Below the pieces are notes generated by a model. The model was not told where the DNA came from and searched no databases. It worked only from the letters and a program-made list of their open reading frames with translations. Position numbers and translations under genes: made by a program. Below are positions 20,401 to 28,956 of a stretch of 64,000 nucleotides of DNA, piece by piece. Origin of the DNA: Polaromonas sp. P2-4 (GTDB lineage: Bacteria > Pseudomonadota > Gammaproteobacteria > Burkholderiales > Burkholderiaceae_C); assembly GCA_024703855.1 (NCBI GenBank), contig CP087965.1, positions 504,001 through 568,000 on the forward strand, read 5' to 3'. How positions within the stretch are numbered: the first letter of the stretch is position 1; the number at the start of each line of letters is the position of its first letter.

Positions 20401-20660
20401 GGCGTTACTTGCGTTTTTCCTTGCATTATGAGCGCTCGTCTCGCCTGCCGAAGCCGATCAACGCGTCACGGATGGCGATCCCGATGGCGTCTGATTACGG
20501 TCTGATTGCGCAGTGAGAATCAACTTGCCATTGCAGCCATGCTTGCCGGGTGGGGCAAGCAATCCATTGACCAACAACATGCCCTGCAGGCGCCCGCTGT
20601 GGTGCTCGGCTGGACACGCGCGCCGCTTGAAATGACCCCAACGGCCCCAAGTTGGGCAAC

Positions 20661-21096
20661 ATGACCGAATCACTGCACATCGTTTGCCCGCACTGCCACA
20701 CCACCAACCGCGTACGCACCGACCAGCTGGGCAGCGCGCCTACCTGCGGTAACTGCAAGAAAGCGCTTTTCACCGGACACTCTGCAGCACTCGACGAAGC
20801 GGCGTTTGACAAACACATCGGCCGCAACCAGATTCCGGTGCTGGTCGATTTTTGGGCCCCGTGGTGCGGGCCCTGCCAGGCGATGGCACCCGCCTATGAG
20901 CAGGCGGCCGCACAACTGGAGCCGCATATTCGCCTGGCCAAGGTTGACACTGAAGCCGTGCCATCGCTTGGCGCGCTTTAACATTCGCAGCATTCCCACG
21001 CTGGCGCTGTTTAAAAACGGCCGTGAAGTGGCGCGCCAGCCCGGCGCCATGGGTGCGGCAGACATCGTGCGCTGGGTGCAGTCTCAGTTGCGCTGA
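20661..21096 (+). CDS. trxC: thioredoxin 2 (TrxC), one frameshift
   Basis: About 144 residues. TrxC differs from TrxA by an N-terminal zinc-binding extension, visible here as IVCPHCHTTNRV and PTCGNCKKALF. The thioredoxin domain has the active site FWAPWCGPCQAMAP and the cis-proline loop IRSIPTLALFKNG. The frame shifts by one base near 20970 (GCGCG run), just before RFNIRSIPT. ATG 20661 begins TESLHIVCPHC. TrxC reduces disulfides in the cytosol and is OxyR-induced in E. coli; no OxyR site was recognised here. Confidence 0.88.
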
Positions 21097-21124
21097 GGAC
21101 GGGCCTGCTCAGGCCAACTCAAAT

Positions 21125-21174
21125 CGCTACTGTTTAAATAGCAGCTACCACCCGTCAATCATGGGCTGCGGCCT
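21125..21174 (+). repeat. dispersed palindromic repeat, copy A
   Basis: Inverted core CGCTAC...ATAGCAGC followed by ACCCGTCAATCATGGGCTGC and GGCCT. It shares the layout GCTAT-(TTT)-ATAGC, CGCCCGT-like block and GGGCT..GGCCT with the other copies. It lies between the convergent ends of trxC and the NTF2-like gene, where it could also act as a weak transcription stop. Confidence 0.65.
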
Positions 21175-21226
21175 GATTTCGCATTTACCCCCATACTCGT
21201 CGGCGCGGCTGAACCGACGGAAGTGA

Positions 21227-21633
21227 CTAAGTGGCCTGACCGTGAAAGGCCTTGTTGGCGATCTTCCAGCCGTCAGCCGTGTTCAGCAGCACAAAGTAGT
21301 CGGTAAAGGTCGTAGCGCCATGCACCAGGGTGATCTTGGCGCAGGCTGAGTTGCCACCGATGTCTAGCCAGTCGATAGTGCGGCGGCGAGTGGCTTCATC
21401 GGCTGCCGGCGTGCCCTTGAAGCGCTCGCAGTACACATCGAGCGGCCAGGAGGTGAACACGCCCTCGCGTATCGACTCGATGTGCGCCGTGGGCAAAAAG
21501 CCTTGCGCATGTGCGCGGCATCATCTTTGGCGTGGCCTAAAAAGTATTGCTCGATGGGCGCGCACACCGCGACCTGCTCGGCGCTCAGCGTCTTCGCGTT
21601 AAAGGGTTGGGGAGTTGTGGATGTTGGGTTCAT
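21227..21633 (-). CDS. NTF2-like/putative lumazine-binding family protein (one frameshift)
   Basis: About 135 residues from ATG 21633 (MNPTSTTPQPFNAK). The N-terminal frame holds CAPIEQYFLGHAKDDAAHMR and the C-terminal frame PTAHIESIREGVFTSWPLD, DWLDIGGNSACAKITL and FTDYFVLLNTADGWKIANKA. This order is that of the cone-shaped NTF2-like fold annotated as putative lumazine-binding (PF12893 type). The frame changes near 21496. No active site can be assigned; such proteins are often small cytosolic or secreted binders of unknown ligand. Monocistronic. Confidence 0.65.
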
Positions 21634-21893
21634 TAAATTGTTCCTCGGGTGGCTTGGGTTGTCGTTGGGGAGTTGCGCGATGTGGATGAATGGCTCGCCG
21701 CAAACCTGATTGTCGCTGCGCAGGCTGTGGCTGATGCGCTGGCCGCTCTCAGGGTCGGCGGGCTGGGCGTTTGCTCTTTTTTGATAGCTTACCGCGCCCA
21801 TGCTGCATGAACTTCAAACCTTTTAATTGGGGATTCAAGTACGAAGGGCACGTTTGGAGAAACGGTTGGGCTGTCTCATCGCGGCTCCAGGAT

Positions 21894-23203
21894 TCAACGG
21901 CCGCGAAGTGAGGAGCCGATGGCCGTGAAGGCGCGCCGGTCCAGCGTGTGGGTGAAGGCGGTGTTGCCTATCGGGTGCGAGGACAGTTTTATCACCACCA
22001 GTTCGGCCGCCGGGTTGATGTGGATGTGTTGCCCGTTGAGGCCCTTGGCCTCGAAGCTGCCGTCCGCATCGTGCGCCATCCACCACTGGTTGTGGTACGA
22101 ATAGCCGCTCCGCATGGTCATGCCGGCGGCCTTGAACTTCTCGGGATCGGCGCCTTTGCGGATTTCCGCGACGACGGGCGCCGGCACTACCTGCTGGCCG
22201 TTGAAGCGGCCGCCCAGGCGCATCATTTCGCCAAAACGCGCCAGGTCCCGCAAGGAGGTGTTGACGCCGGTGCTGGCTAGCTGCGTGCCTGTGCCGTCCA
22301 CCCACACATAGGCGTCTTCCTGCGCACCGATGCGCGACCAGATGCGCTCGGACAGCAGCGTGGCGTAGCTTTTGCCGGTGACGCGCTGCAGCAGCCAACC
22401 GATGACTTCGGTGTCCACTGTTTTGTACTGGAAGCCGCCGCCGTGCTCGCCTTCCTTTTTCAGGGTTTTCAGGAAATCGGTCACCGTGCGCGGGGCCCGC
22501 ATAAGCTGCGGGCGCCGGCACCAACCCGGCGGCAAACAGGTACTGGAAGATGCCCGAAGTGGGGTCGGCGAAGTTCTCGCGGTATTGCACGCCCGTGGTC
22601 ATGTCCAGCGTCTGCTGCACAGTCGCGTCGCCCCAGGCGCTGTCCTTGAGTTCGGGCAGGTAGTTTGAGACCAGCGCGTTCGCATCGATCTCGCCTTCCT
22701 TGATCAGCATGGTGGCGAGCAGGCCGGTGAACGACTTGCTCAGGGACCAGACCGCGTGCGGCTGCTGGGCATTCATTCCTGCGAAGGTTCGCTCATAGAC
22801 CACTTTTCCCTTGTGCAGCACCAGCAGCCCGTCGGTGTAGGTGTTGCGCTCCCAGTCGGCGATGCTGACTTTGGCGCCTTTGTCGTCTTCGAACATCACG
22901 CCATCCAGCTCGCGGAGTCGCGCGCAACGCCGATGGGGCGCCCGCTCCGCGCCGGATATTGGCGGTGGGGCCGAGTTCGCGCATGTGATGAAAAGCCCAG
23001 CGTGCGTTCGGGTACTTGAGCACCGTGGCCAGCCGCACGATCTTGTCCGGCGGCGACGGAAAACCCTTCATCAGCTCCAGCGCCACCGGGTCGGTCGATT
23101 CGGGCGGCGGCAACTGCGGGTCCTGGGCATGGCTGGCGGATGCCAGGCAGAACACTGCGGCGGCGAATGTCGACTGCAAGACTGAACGGGAAAAGGTAGG
23201 CAT
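21894..23203 (-). CDS. class C beta-lactamase-related serine hydrolase (at least two frameshifts)
   Basis: About 436 residues in three frames. The start at 23203 follows GGAGAAC and begins a signal peptide (MPTFSRSVLQSTFAAAVFCL, then ASASHAQ). The active-site SxxK is in AVWSLSKSFTGLLATMLI; flanking family features are GLLVLHKGKVVYERTF before it and MTTGVQYREN after it. The last frame carries GGGFQYKTVDTEVIGWLLQR and HNQWWMAHDADG and ends SSLRGR. Frame changes near 22930 and 22520. The family includes periplasmic esterases and 6-aminohexanoate-dimer hydrolase-like enzymes, so drug resistance should not be assumed. Confidence 0.78.
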
Positions 23204-23246
23204 GAGTTCTCCAGGTGAAGTGAAGTGAGGTGAGTGAAAAAAACGC

Positions 23247-23403
23247 TTACTTAGCCGGCATCGCGGCTTCGGTCTGTTCGTACTGGCCTTCGCCGAAGTG
23301 CTTGAACTGGATGTGGCCGCATGCGCCGACCAGGTAGGTGGCGGGCCAACACTGGTTGCGGCAGGCCCTCCATGTTGCGTAGCCCTGTCCTGGGTGCATG
23401 ACT
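23247..23403 (-). pseudogene. C-terminal fragment of a DipZ/TlpA-like thioredoxin-fold protein
   Basis: About 51 codons read YATWRACRNQCWPATYLVG then HIQFKHFGEGQYEQTEAAM. This matches the last thioredoxin-fold strands of DipZ-type thiol-disulfide proteins (YATW..YRN.YWPA.YLID..G.IRY.HFGEG.Y). The CxxC domain and the membrane part are absent, so only a gene tail remains. It lies next to another deletion remnant at 23519. Confidence 0.6.
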
Positions 23404-23518
23404 TTGCTCCTTGGGTTGAAAAAACCCATTGCAACAGGCCGGTGTATCCACGGTGTGTCGGCCAGCGGCATTTTTGCAAGCACAGTTGTCGCGCAGGCCG
23501 CCAGATACAGTGGGATAC

Positions 23519-23758
23519 ATGGCATGCAAGCATGCCGACCACATCCTCATCATTGACGACGACGCCGGCTTGCGCGAGAAGCTGCACGCCGACCTCGCTG
23601 CCATGCAGGCGCTGGTGGGCGAGAGCCTGGCTATCGCGCAGCAGCTGGCGCAGGTGCTGCGCGGCGAGCTCACGCTGGCCAGGCGCGAAGGCGGCGGCCT
23701 GCAGGCCCGGCTGTGCCTGCCCCGATCTTATGCATGGAAAGTGCCTTTAGCCCAATAA
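23519..23758 (+). pseudogene. deletion remnant of a two-component system (receiver start joined to histidine kinase pieces)
   Basis: The 79-codon frame starts like a response regulator, HADHILIIDDDAGLREKL. It then switches without a stop to kinase-like sequence: DLAAMQALVGESL (dimerisation-domain style), then AIAQQLAQVLRGELTLARRE followed by GGGLQARLCLPR, the end of an HATPase_c domain. At least two in-frame internal deletions are needed to derive it from an adjacent regulator-sensor pair. It is unlikely to be functional, since the receiver lacks its phospho-Asp region and the kinase lacks the H-box and N-box. Confidence 0.6.
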
Positions 23759-23771
23759 ATACGGGCACAAG

Positions 23772-23820
23772 TAGCTATTTTTTTGATAGCAATCGAGACA
23801 TGACTGCCTGGCATCAGCCC
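23772..23820 (+). repeat. dispersed palindromic repeat, copy B
   Basis: Core TAGCTATTTTTTTGATAGCA followed by a degenerate tail with TGCCTGGCATCAGCCC. It lies in a gene-poor gap between two remnants and the ABM-domain gene. Confidence 0.6.
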
Positions 23821-23945
23821 AGCATCACCACGGCTGAAAATCAAAGCCCGCGTGCACGCGGATCGACGAATCGTCCGTGGTGATTGCGCCCATTCGGCGA
23901 GGGCTTAAAGCCTTTTCGGCCCTAAAACCCCTTTCAAAGCCAGCT

Positions 23946-24234
23946 TCAGGCCAGCTTGTTGTACGCCAAAATTTCAGGCGGTGCGGCAAACAACGGGCCA
24001 GCGGCGGCAATGGCTGCGCCTACATGGGACGTGCTCATGTGGGCCTTGGCGGCGGCTTCGTCTTTCCATTGCTCCACGGTTTGAAACACGTGGGGCGTGG
24101 CGGCTTGCTGGTACAGCTCGTACGACACGCAACCCTCTTCTTTGCGTGACTGCTCCACCAGCGTGGTGAGCAGTTGCCCGCGCGGCGTCGGCGGCTTCGG
24201 GTTTAACCGTGATGCGAGCCAGAACGTAGTGCAT
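23946..24234 (-). CDS. antibiotic biosynthesis monooxygenase (ABM/YgiN-like) domain protein (one frameshift)
   Basis: About 96 residues, starting MHYVLARITVKPEAADAAR behind GGAGACAGAT. The C-terminal frame gives GCVSYELYQQAATPHVFQTV, EQWKDEAAAKAHMSTSHV and PPEILAYNKL. This is a dimeric alpha/beta-barrel single-domain protein of the ABM family (quinol monooxygenase YgiN-like). The frame changes near 24180 within GCGCG-rich sequence. Substrate unknown. It is the third gene in a minus-strand group with the small protein at 24305 and the methyltransferase. Confidence 0.75.
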
Positions 24235-24304
24235 ATCTGTCTCCTTGGGGCATTAGAGCGGGTGGGGCCTACACGAGGCACCACCAACGCGTCGGGCCGC
24301 GGCG

Positions 24305-24616
24305 TCACAGCACCCGATAGATTTCCCAGCGGCTGGTTCCGGACACCACGAAGGGTTCGAGGTCCTTGCTCCACTGCTTGTGCTCGGGAATCGAAGCCAT
24401 CTTGTCCCAAGCCCGGTTCAATTCGGCGAGGTCCTCTATCAGGTGTTCCGACTGGATCGTCGCCTCCAGTGCGCCGATCGAGCCGGTCAGCAGGCGCGTC
24501 TTGTCGGCGGAGAAACCGGCCTGGGGCGCGATCTCCCGCAGCCAGCGCTGCATCAGGTCCAGCGCGTTCTGCTTGTAGCCGAACTTCGTATCAATGCTCC
24601 AGCGTGCAATCATCAT
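24305..24616 (-). CDS. small conserved protein, probable ferredoxin-like dimeric alpha/beta-barrel
   Basis: An intact 103-residue protein starting MMIARWSIDTKFGYKQNAL behind GGAGATGAGCC. It has W/E pairs in RWLREIAPQAGFS, LLTGSIGALEATIQSEHLIE and ends FVVSGTSRWEIYRVL. The alternation of strands and helices looks like the small dimeric alpha/beta-barrel proteins related to ABM. I do not recognise a specific family. It lies 20 bp after the methyltransferase stop, so it is probably co-transcribed. Confidence 0.6.
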   Translation of the reverse strand: MMIARWSIDTKFGYKQNALDLMQRWLREIAPQAGFSADKTRLLTGSIGALEATIQSEHLIEDLAELNRAWDKMASIPEHKQWSKDLEPFVVSGTSRWEIYRVL

Positions 24617-24635
24617 GGCTCATCTCCTTTTAAGA

Positions 24636-25443
24636 TTACTTTCTCACACCCACTGTCACCCAATATTCGCGCGGCACGCAGATGCCCAGTTCCGTCATGA
24701 AACTGTCGTGGAAGGCAATGAAGTCGCGCCGCAGTTGCGCGCCTGCCTTCGTCAAGGCTCGCGGCCAGGGCCTTGGTCGGGCCGTAGCCTGTAGAAAAGG
24801 TCTGCCAGGCGGAGTCCCCGGAGGGCTCGCGGTAATAGGAAACGCCCTTCTCGAACTTGAGGTCGAAGTCGCGCGCCAGCAGTTCGCGGATGCGCTCCGT
24901 GCGGCCCCACTCGAAAGGCGAAGGCGGCGCCGGGTCGGGGGGCGCGGCCATGTAGGGCTTCATGACCTGGAACATCTTGAACACGTTGCTGTCGTTCAGC
25001 CACGTCGTCAACGCGATGCGTCCGTCCCGGCGAGTGACGCGCGCCAGTTCGGCTGCGGCCGCTTCCGGCCGGCTGGCGAACATGACGCCACAGGTCGAGA
25101 TGACGCCGTCAAACGCGCCATCGGCGAACGGAAGGCTTTCTGCGTCGCCGATGCGGTAGTCGATGGCAAGCCCTTCGGCTTCGGCCCGGGCCTTGGCGGC
25201 GGCCACCAGTTCCGAGGCGATGTCCACGCCGGTCACCCGCGCACCGCGCCGCGCGACCACGCGCGAGGTCCAGCCGGTGCCCGTCGCCAGGTCGAGAATG
25301 CGCTCGCCAGGCTGCGGGTCCAGCCGCAGCACACAATGGTCGATGGAGTCGCTGATGCCACGGCTGATCTGGTCATAGTCCGGTCCGCCCGAACTCCAGA
25401 CGGCCGCAGGGCGCTGGTTGTGCGTTTGAATCGCCGTTTCCAT
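24636..25443 (-). CDS. class I SAM-dependent methyltransferase (one frameshift near the C-terminus)
   Basis: About 269 residues. Motif I is ERILDLATGTGWTSRVVARR and motif II RVTGVDIASELVAAAKAR, then GDAESLPFADGAFDGVIS: a Methyltransf_11/UbiE-like fold. The start at 25443 (METAIQTHNQRP) has GGAGA 7 bp upstream. Near 24760 the frame shifts; corrected, it continues AQLRRDFIAFHDSFMTELG and ends EYWVTVGVRK at a stop in 24636-24638. The uncorrected frame runs 20 bp further, into the next start. The substrate is unknown; the C-terminal part resembles small-molecule methyltransferases rather than the ubiquinone enzymes. Confidence 0.78.
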
Positions 25444-25720
25444 GGAAAGGTCTCCGCTTTCTCGTTGGTGTTGTTGTCCCGCAGCGCCATGGCGCTTCGT
25501 GAGGATGGAAGCACCCATGACGACGGACAGGAGCGGCAAAGGATCAGGCTAGGCCACTCAGGGCCACTTGTCAAGGAACAGCTGAGGTCAGGCCGGCGAT
25601 CCAGGCCAGATTCATGACGAAGACGCCCCATGTTCCGTCACGCCAACGCGTCAAAGGGAATTAGGTGGAATTGGTGGAACTGGAGGTCAACTTCCAATGT
25701 TCGCTGGGCGGTTAACGCTC

Positions 25721-25774
25721 GCTCTTTTTGATAGCTGCTTGCGTCCATCCGTCAAAGGCTGGCAGCAAAAGGCC
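25721..25774 (+). repeat. dispersed palindromic repeat, copy C
   Basis: Contains TTTTTGATAGCTGCTTGCGT, then CCATCCGTCAAAGGCTGGC and AAAAGGCC. The left half of the inverted core is degenerate, but the downstream CTTGCG(T/C)CC..CCGT and GGCT blocks match copies D and H. Confidence 0.65.
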
Positions 25775-25797
25775 GGCCCAGTCACCCGGGCCCGGCC
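25766..25797 (-). terminator. rho-independent terminator of the small heat-shock operon
   Basis: Downstream of the hsp20 stop on the minus strand, GGCCGGGCCC...GGGCCGGCC forms a very stable stem followed by TTTT. Confidence 0.7.
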
Positions 25798-25817
25798 TGA
25801 AACGCCGCCGTGGCAGC

Positions 25818-26261
25818 TCAGCCCACGTTCACGGTGATGCGACGCGGCCTGGCTTCTTCGGCTTTGGGAATTCTCAGCCTTAGCACGCCGTTGTTGAGCT
25901 TCGCTTCCATCTTGCCCGGATCAAGCTCGCGGCTCAGGGTAAAGCTGCGGCGGTACTGCGGGTTCTGGATTTCACCGTAGAGAAGTTCAATGTTGCCGGT
26001 GACAGGCACTGACGCGGTGCCTTCAATCACCAGGCTGTCACCGGTGACCCGCACGCCCAGCCGGTCTTTGGACACACCGGGCATATCGGCGATCACGGTA
26101 AAGCCTGCTTCGTCTTCAAAAATGTCCACGGGCGGCAGCATCGTGGTGGCTGACTCGGTGCGCGAAGGCGGCTCAGATAGCGAGACCTGACGGCCCTGGG
26201 CGGACGCGTCGCCGGTCTGGCTGCTTTGAGTGCTCTGACTCATTTGATTGCTCTCGTTCAT
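25818..26261 (-). CDS. small heat-shock protein, Hsp20/alpha-crystallin family (second gene)
   Basis: An intact 147-residue protein. It has a polar, Ser/Gln-rich N-terminal arm (MNESNQMSQSTQSSQTGDAS) and an alpha-crystallin domain: MLPPVDIFEDEAGFTVIADM, PGVSKDRLGVRVTGDSLVIE and the hallmark LDPGKMEAKLNNGVLRLRIP. The C-terminal arm is PRRITVNVG. A near-perfect GGAGG precedes the start. It lies 29 bp after the other small heat-shock gene, so the two form an operon. ATP-independent holdase for unfolding proteins in the cytosol. Confidence 0.93.
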   Translation of the reverse strand: MNESNQMSQSTQSSQTGDASAQGRQVSLSEPPSRTESATTMLPPVDIFEDEAGFTVIADMPGVSKDRLGVRVTGDSLVIEGTASVPVTGNIELLYGEIQNPQYRRSFTLSRELDPGKMEAKLNNGVLRLRIPKAEEARPRRITVNVG

Positions 26262-26290
26262 GGCATCCTCCTTTGGGGAAAAAGCAGGGT

Positions 26291-26737
26291 TCAGCTGACG
26301 GTAATCTGGCGTGGTTTGGACGCCTCGCGCCGTGCCACGGTCACCCGCAGCAGGCCGTCGCGGCAGCTCGCGTCGATCCTGGCTGGGTCGGCATCGTCAG
26401 GCAGCGAAACCACGCGGCGAAAGGCGCCTTTGAAGCGCTCCTGGGCATAAACGGCGATGTTCTCCTTGTCTGAAGGGGCGTCGTCCTTGCGCTCGCCGGC
26501 AATGACCAGCAAACCTTTGTCGATGGTGAGCTGAAGTTCGTCGGGGTCAACGCCCGGGACCAGTGCCACTACTTCAATGGCGTCGGGCGTGCTGCCAACA
26601 TTGATGACCGGGAAAGTGCGGCGCGGCAGTGTGCGGATGCTGCTGGCGCCGCCCGGCCTGAAGACCTGCTCAAAACTCTGTTGCAAGCGGTCGAGTTCGG
26701 CGAACAGGTCGCCGTAGAGTTCCAGTGTTCCATTCAT
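26291..26737 (-). CDS. small heat-shock protein, Hsp20/alpha-crystallin family (first gene)
   Basis: About 148 residues from ATG 26737, chosen because GGAAAGGAGAGG stands just upstream; the frame is open further but has no better start. N-terminal arm MNGTLELYGDLFAELDRLQQ; alpha-crystallin domain with FPVINVGSTPDAIEVVALVP, LQLTIDKGLLVIAGERK and FKGAFRRVVSLPDDADPARI, then CRDGLLRVTVARRE. It belongs to the class B-type bacterial sHsps that often pair with a second, divergent copy, as here. Confidence 0.93.
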   Translation of the reverse strand: MNGTLELYGDLFAELDRLQQSFEQVFRPGGASSIRTLPRRTFPVINVGSTPDAIEVVALVPGVDPDELQLTIDKGLLVIAGERKDDAPSDKENIAVYAQERFKGAFRRVVSLPDDADPARIDASCRDGLLRVTVARREASKPRQITVS

Positions 26738-26875
26738 GATGAGCCTCTCCTTTCCTGAAAAAGTCATGAAGAGGCAAACAGATACAGGGTTCTGTTGCCA
26801 GCCGGCGCGCCAAGCTCCGGTGTTCGGAAAGTCAACGCATAGTCGCCACATACTGCGACTCCCCCTGAACCCTTC

Positions 26876-26903
26876 AGAATATTCGCAGGCAGGCAAATTT
26901 CAA
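26876..26903 (-). promoter_or_regulatory. candidate promoter of the small heat-shock operon
   Basis: On the minus strand TTGAAA (26898-26903) and TATTCT (26876-26881) are separated by 16 bp. The -35 box sits in CCCCTTGAAAT, the sequence also expected for a sigma-32 -35 element, but no CCCCAT-like -10 is present. This promoter would leave an untranslated leader of roughly 130 nt before the ATG at 26737. Confidence 0.4.
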
Positions 26904-26991
26904 GGGGTAAGCCATCACACCAGTGTGGGGATTTGGAGGGAAATTTTTTGGGGGGGGATTTGAGCAATTGGGGTCATCAGCTAGGTTCATT

Positions 26992-27027
26992 CTTTAGCCG
27001 CTAAAGTTGGAATCGTTATCAACGATT
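26992..27027. promoter_or_regulatory. two adjacent perfect dyads upstream of the GDSL esterase gene
   Basis: CTTTAGC-C-GCTAAAG (26992-27006) is followed after 4 bp by AATCGTT-ATC-AACGATT (27011-27027). Neither is followed by a T-run, so they are not terminators. They lie 15-50 bp ahead of the esterase ATG and could be operator sites; AATCGTTATC is the reverse complement of half of a Fur-like site. Confidence 0.4.
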
Positions 27028-27042
27028 GCCTTAAAACGCTCC

Positions 27043-27697
27043 ATGCACGCTCGCCCCAACGCCTTTCGCCGTCACCTGCTGCTAGGCGGCCTCGCCTCCG
27101 CCCTGACGCTTGCCGCCGGCTGCTCCAAATCTGCCAAACCCAAAGGCAAAACCCTTGCCAAAGAAGCCACCCTGCTCTGCCTGGGTGATTCGCTGACCTT
27201 TGGTTATGGCGCTGCGGCGGGCACGAGTTATCCGCAGCGGCTGGAACAGTTGACCGGCCATGTCACGCAAAACGCCGGGGTGAACGGCGATACCGCTGAA
27301 GGCGCGCTGGCGCGTTTGCCGAGGCTGCTGCAAGAGAACACGCCGGGCCTGCTGCTGCTGTCGATTGGCGGCAATGACTTTTTGCGCGGCGTGCCACTGG
27401 AGCGCACACGCGCGGCCCTGAAACAACTGGTGCAAACCGCCGCCGCCAGCACGCAGGTGGTGCTGATTGCGCAGCCCAAGCCGGTGCTGATGGCGGCGGC
27501 CACCGGCTCGCTGACGGACCACGAGGTGTATGCCGAGGTGGCGGCTGATGCGGGTGTGCCGCTGTTTGCCAACGGCTGGTCGTATGTGCTGTCGCGCTGA
27601 GCTGCGCTCTGACCCGTTTCACGCCAACGCGCAAGGCTATAGCGTATTTGCCGAGCGTCTGGCCCAGTGGCTGCGTGCGATGAAGTTTGTGGGTTGA
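27043..27697 (+). CDS. GDSL/SGNH-family esterase lipoprotein (TesA-like; one frameshift at the C-terminus)
   Basis: About 218 residues. A Tat-like or Sec lipoprotein signal (ARPNAFRRHLLLGGLASALT) ends with the lipobox LAAGCSKS. The catalytic Ser is in LLCLGDSLTFGYGA, the oxyanion Gly in NAGVNGDTAEGAL and the Asn in LLLSIGGNDFLRGVPLERTR. The C-terminal frame (from about 27595) supplies the catalytic DPFHANAQGYSVFAERLAQW. Without the one-base correction near 27592 the protein would lack its Asp-His. Periplasmic arylesterase/lysophospholipase-like activity is expected from the family. ATG 27043 is the best start; the ribosome binding site is weak. Confidence 0.82.
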
Positions 27698-27712
27698 ATC
27701 TTTCGCCCTGAG

Positions 27713-28538
27713 CTATTTGAGCGCGGCGGCCTCGGCCTGGCAGTCCAGGCCAGGTTTGGCCCCTTTGCTGCGAGCCGCTGCCACTTCGGATCTGGCCGCA
27801 GCCATTTGTGCCTTGAACACCGGATCGGCGTGCAATTTGGCGACCGCCGCCGAACCCATCAGGCGGCCAGCATCCACGTCGCTTTGCCAATGAACACCGC
27901 AAATCACACGGCTCTGACCAAAGGCATGGCCGCGTGCCAGCAAGGCGTCAGCCCGCTCCGGTGCAAGCTCGCTCAGCAACAAGGCCCAGGCCCAACCCAA
28001 TGCCGCATGGCCGGACGGGTACGAGCCGTCTTTGGACAGCTGCGCCTCGTCCTGCGGCGTACAGGGGCTGTCCTTGTGCGCCGCAAAAGGCCGGGTGCGG
28101 TTGTACTTGTCCTTGGCCGCATAGGTAGACAAACCGGCGTCGACCAGGGTGCGGCGCAGCAGCATGTTCAGATGGGGCGTCGCCTCTTGCGAGATGGGCA
28201 TGTCCATCGCGCAGGAGAAGGTTTGCGCCGCCTTGGGAAACTTCAGGTTCGCGTCAGCGCTGGCCAGGGTCCAGCGCGCTCCCGCGCAGGGGCTTCACCG
28301 CACGCCAGGCTTCTTCATCCGCCGCTGCCAGCGCAGAGTTGGGCGCCGGGGGCGGCGGCAGCAATGCCAGGCTGTTGGGAAGATCCTTGCGCAGCAAATA
28401 ACCAATCAGGGTGCCGGAACCCGGCCGCGTTTCCGGGACTTCCGCGGCCGAGGTGGCAGGCGGCGGAACACTGCTGCACGCAGCCACCAGGGAAACCATC
28501 AAGGTGGTGCAAACCAGGCCAGCAAACCGGTTCATCAT
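27713..28538 (-). CDS. class A-type acid phosphatase, PAP2 superfamily lipoprotein (one frameshift)
   Basis: About 274 residues. The N-terminus MMNRFAGLVCTTLMVSLVAA ends at the lipobox cysteine (ACSS). The PAP2 signature is complete in the second frame: KDKYNRTRPF (K-x6-RP), SYPSGHAALGWAWALLLSEL (PSGH) and SRVICGVHWQSDVDAG (SR-x5-H-x3-D). Such enzymes release phosphate from many organic monophosphates in the periplasm. The frame changes near 28265 between the lipoprotein part and WALASADANLKFP. It is convergent with the esterase gene, 15 bp away. Confidence 0.85.
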
Positions 28539-28956
28539 GTCTGTCTCCTGTCGTATTTTTCAGGCGCCATCCTAGGCGGCCGCAATCTCAACCGCTGTCA
28601 GCTCGGTGACATCAAAAGTGGACCATGCGAGTAAGGCCGTGTTGAACGGTGATCAAGGCCAACCGAGGTCAGATTCCGGCTAAACCCGCAACGTCTTCAG
28701 GGGTACCAGATGAGTTCCACGCAAGCCCTATTGCGGGGCCCGCAGGCCTACAATGTTATTCCCCCGGCCCAGATCCCGGTTCCGGGCGTGCGCTGATTCA
28801 TTCGCGTGCCCGACCGGGGACATGCCCTGCTTCGAAGCCGTCATCCTGTTCTTTCTCGCCGGGACCGTCGAGATCAGCAAAGAATGGTCTCGCGGACGGA
28901 AGGAAGCTTGATGGCGCCTCAACACAAGGGCCCCATGCAGCAAGGGTAATCAGCCC
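28539..28956. other. intergenic region between acid phosphatase and the ACP-ligase gene
   Basis: About 420 bp between divergent genes. Short frames show no family motif or ribosome binding site. AAGGGTAATCAGCCC directly before ATG 28957 offers only a weak Shine-Dalgarno match. Nothing else recognised. Confidence 0.4.

Larger units (their letters stand above)
25444..25817. other. intergenic region with repeat and heat-shock operon terminator
   Basis: About 370 bp with no supported gene. It holds the upstream region of the methyltransferase operon (right part, minus strand), dispersed repeat copy C at 25721-25774 and the terminator of the small heat-shock operon at 25766-25797. Confidence 0.6.

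Noticed and set aside
21894..23203. An acquired antibiotic-resistance beta-lactamase
   Set aside because: It has the SxxK motif of the wider serine hydrolase family and its closest-looking features are esterase-like; no mobile context links to it.
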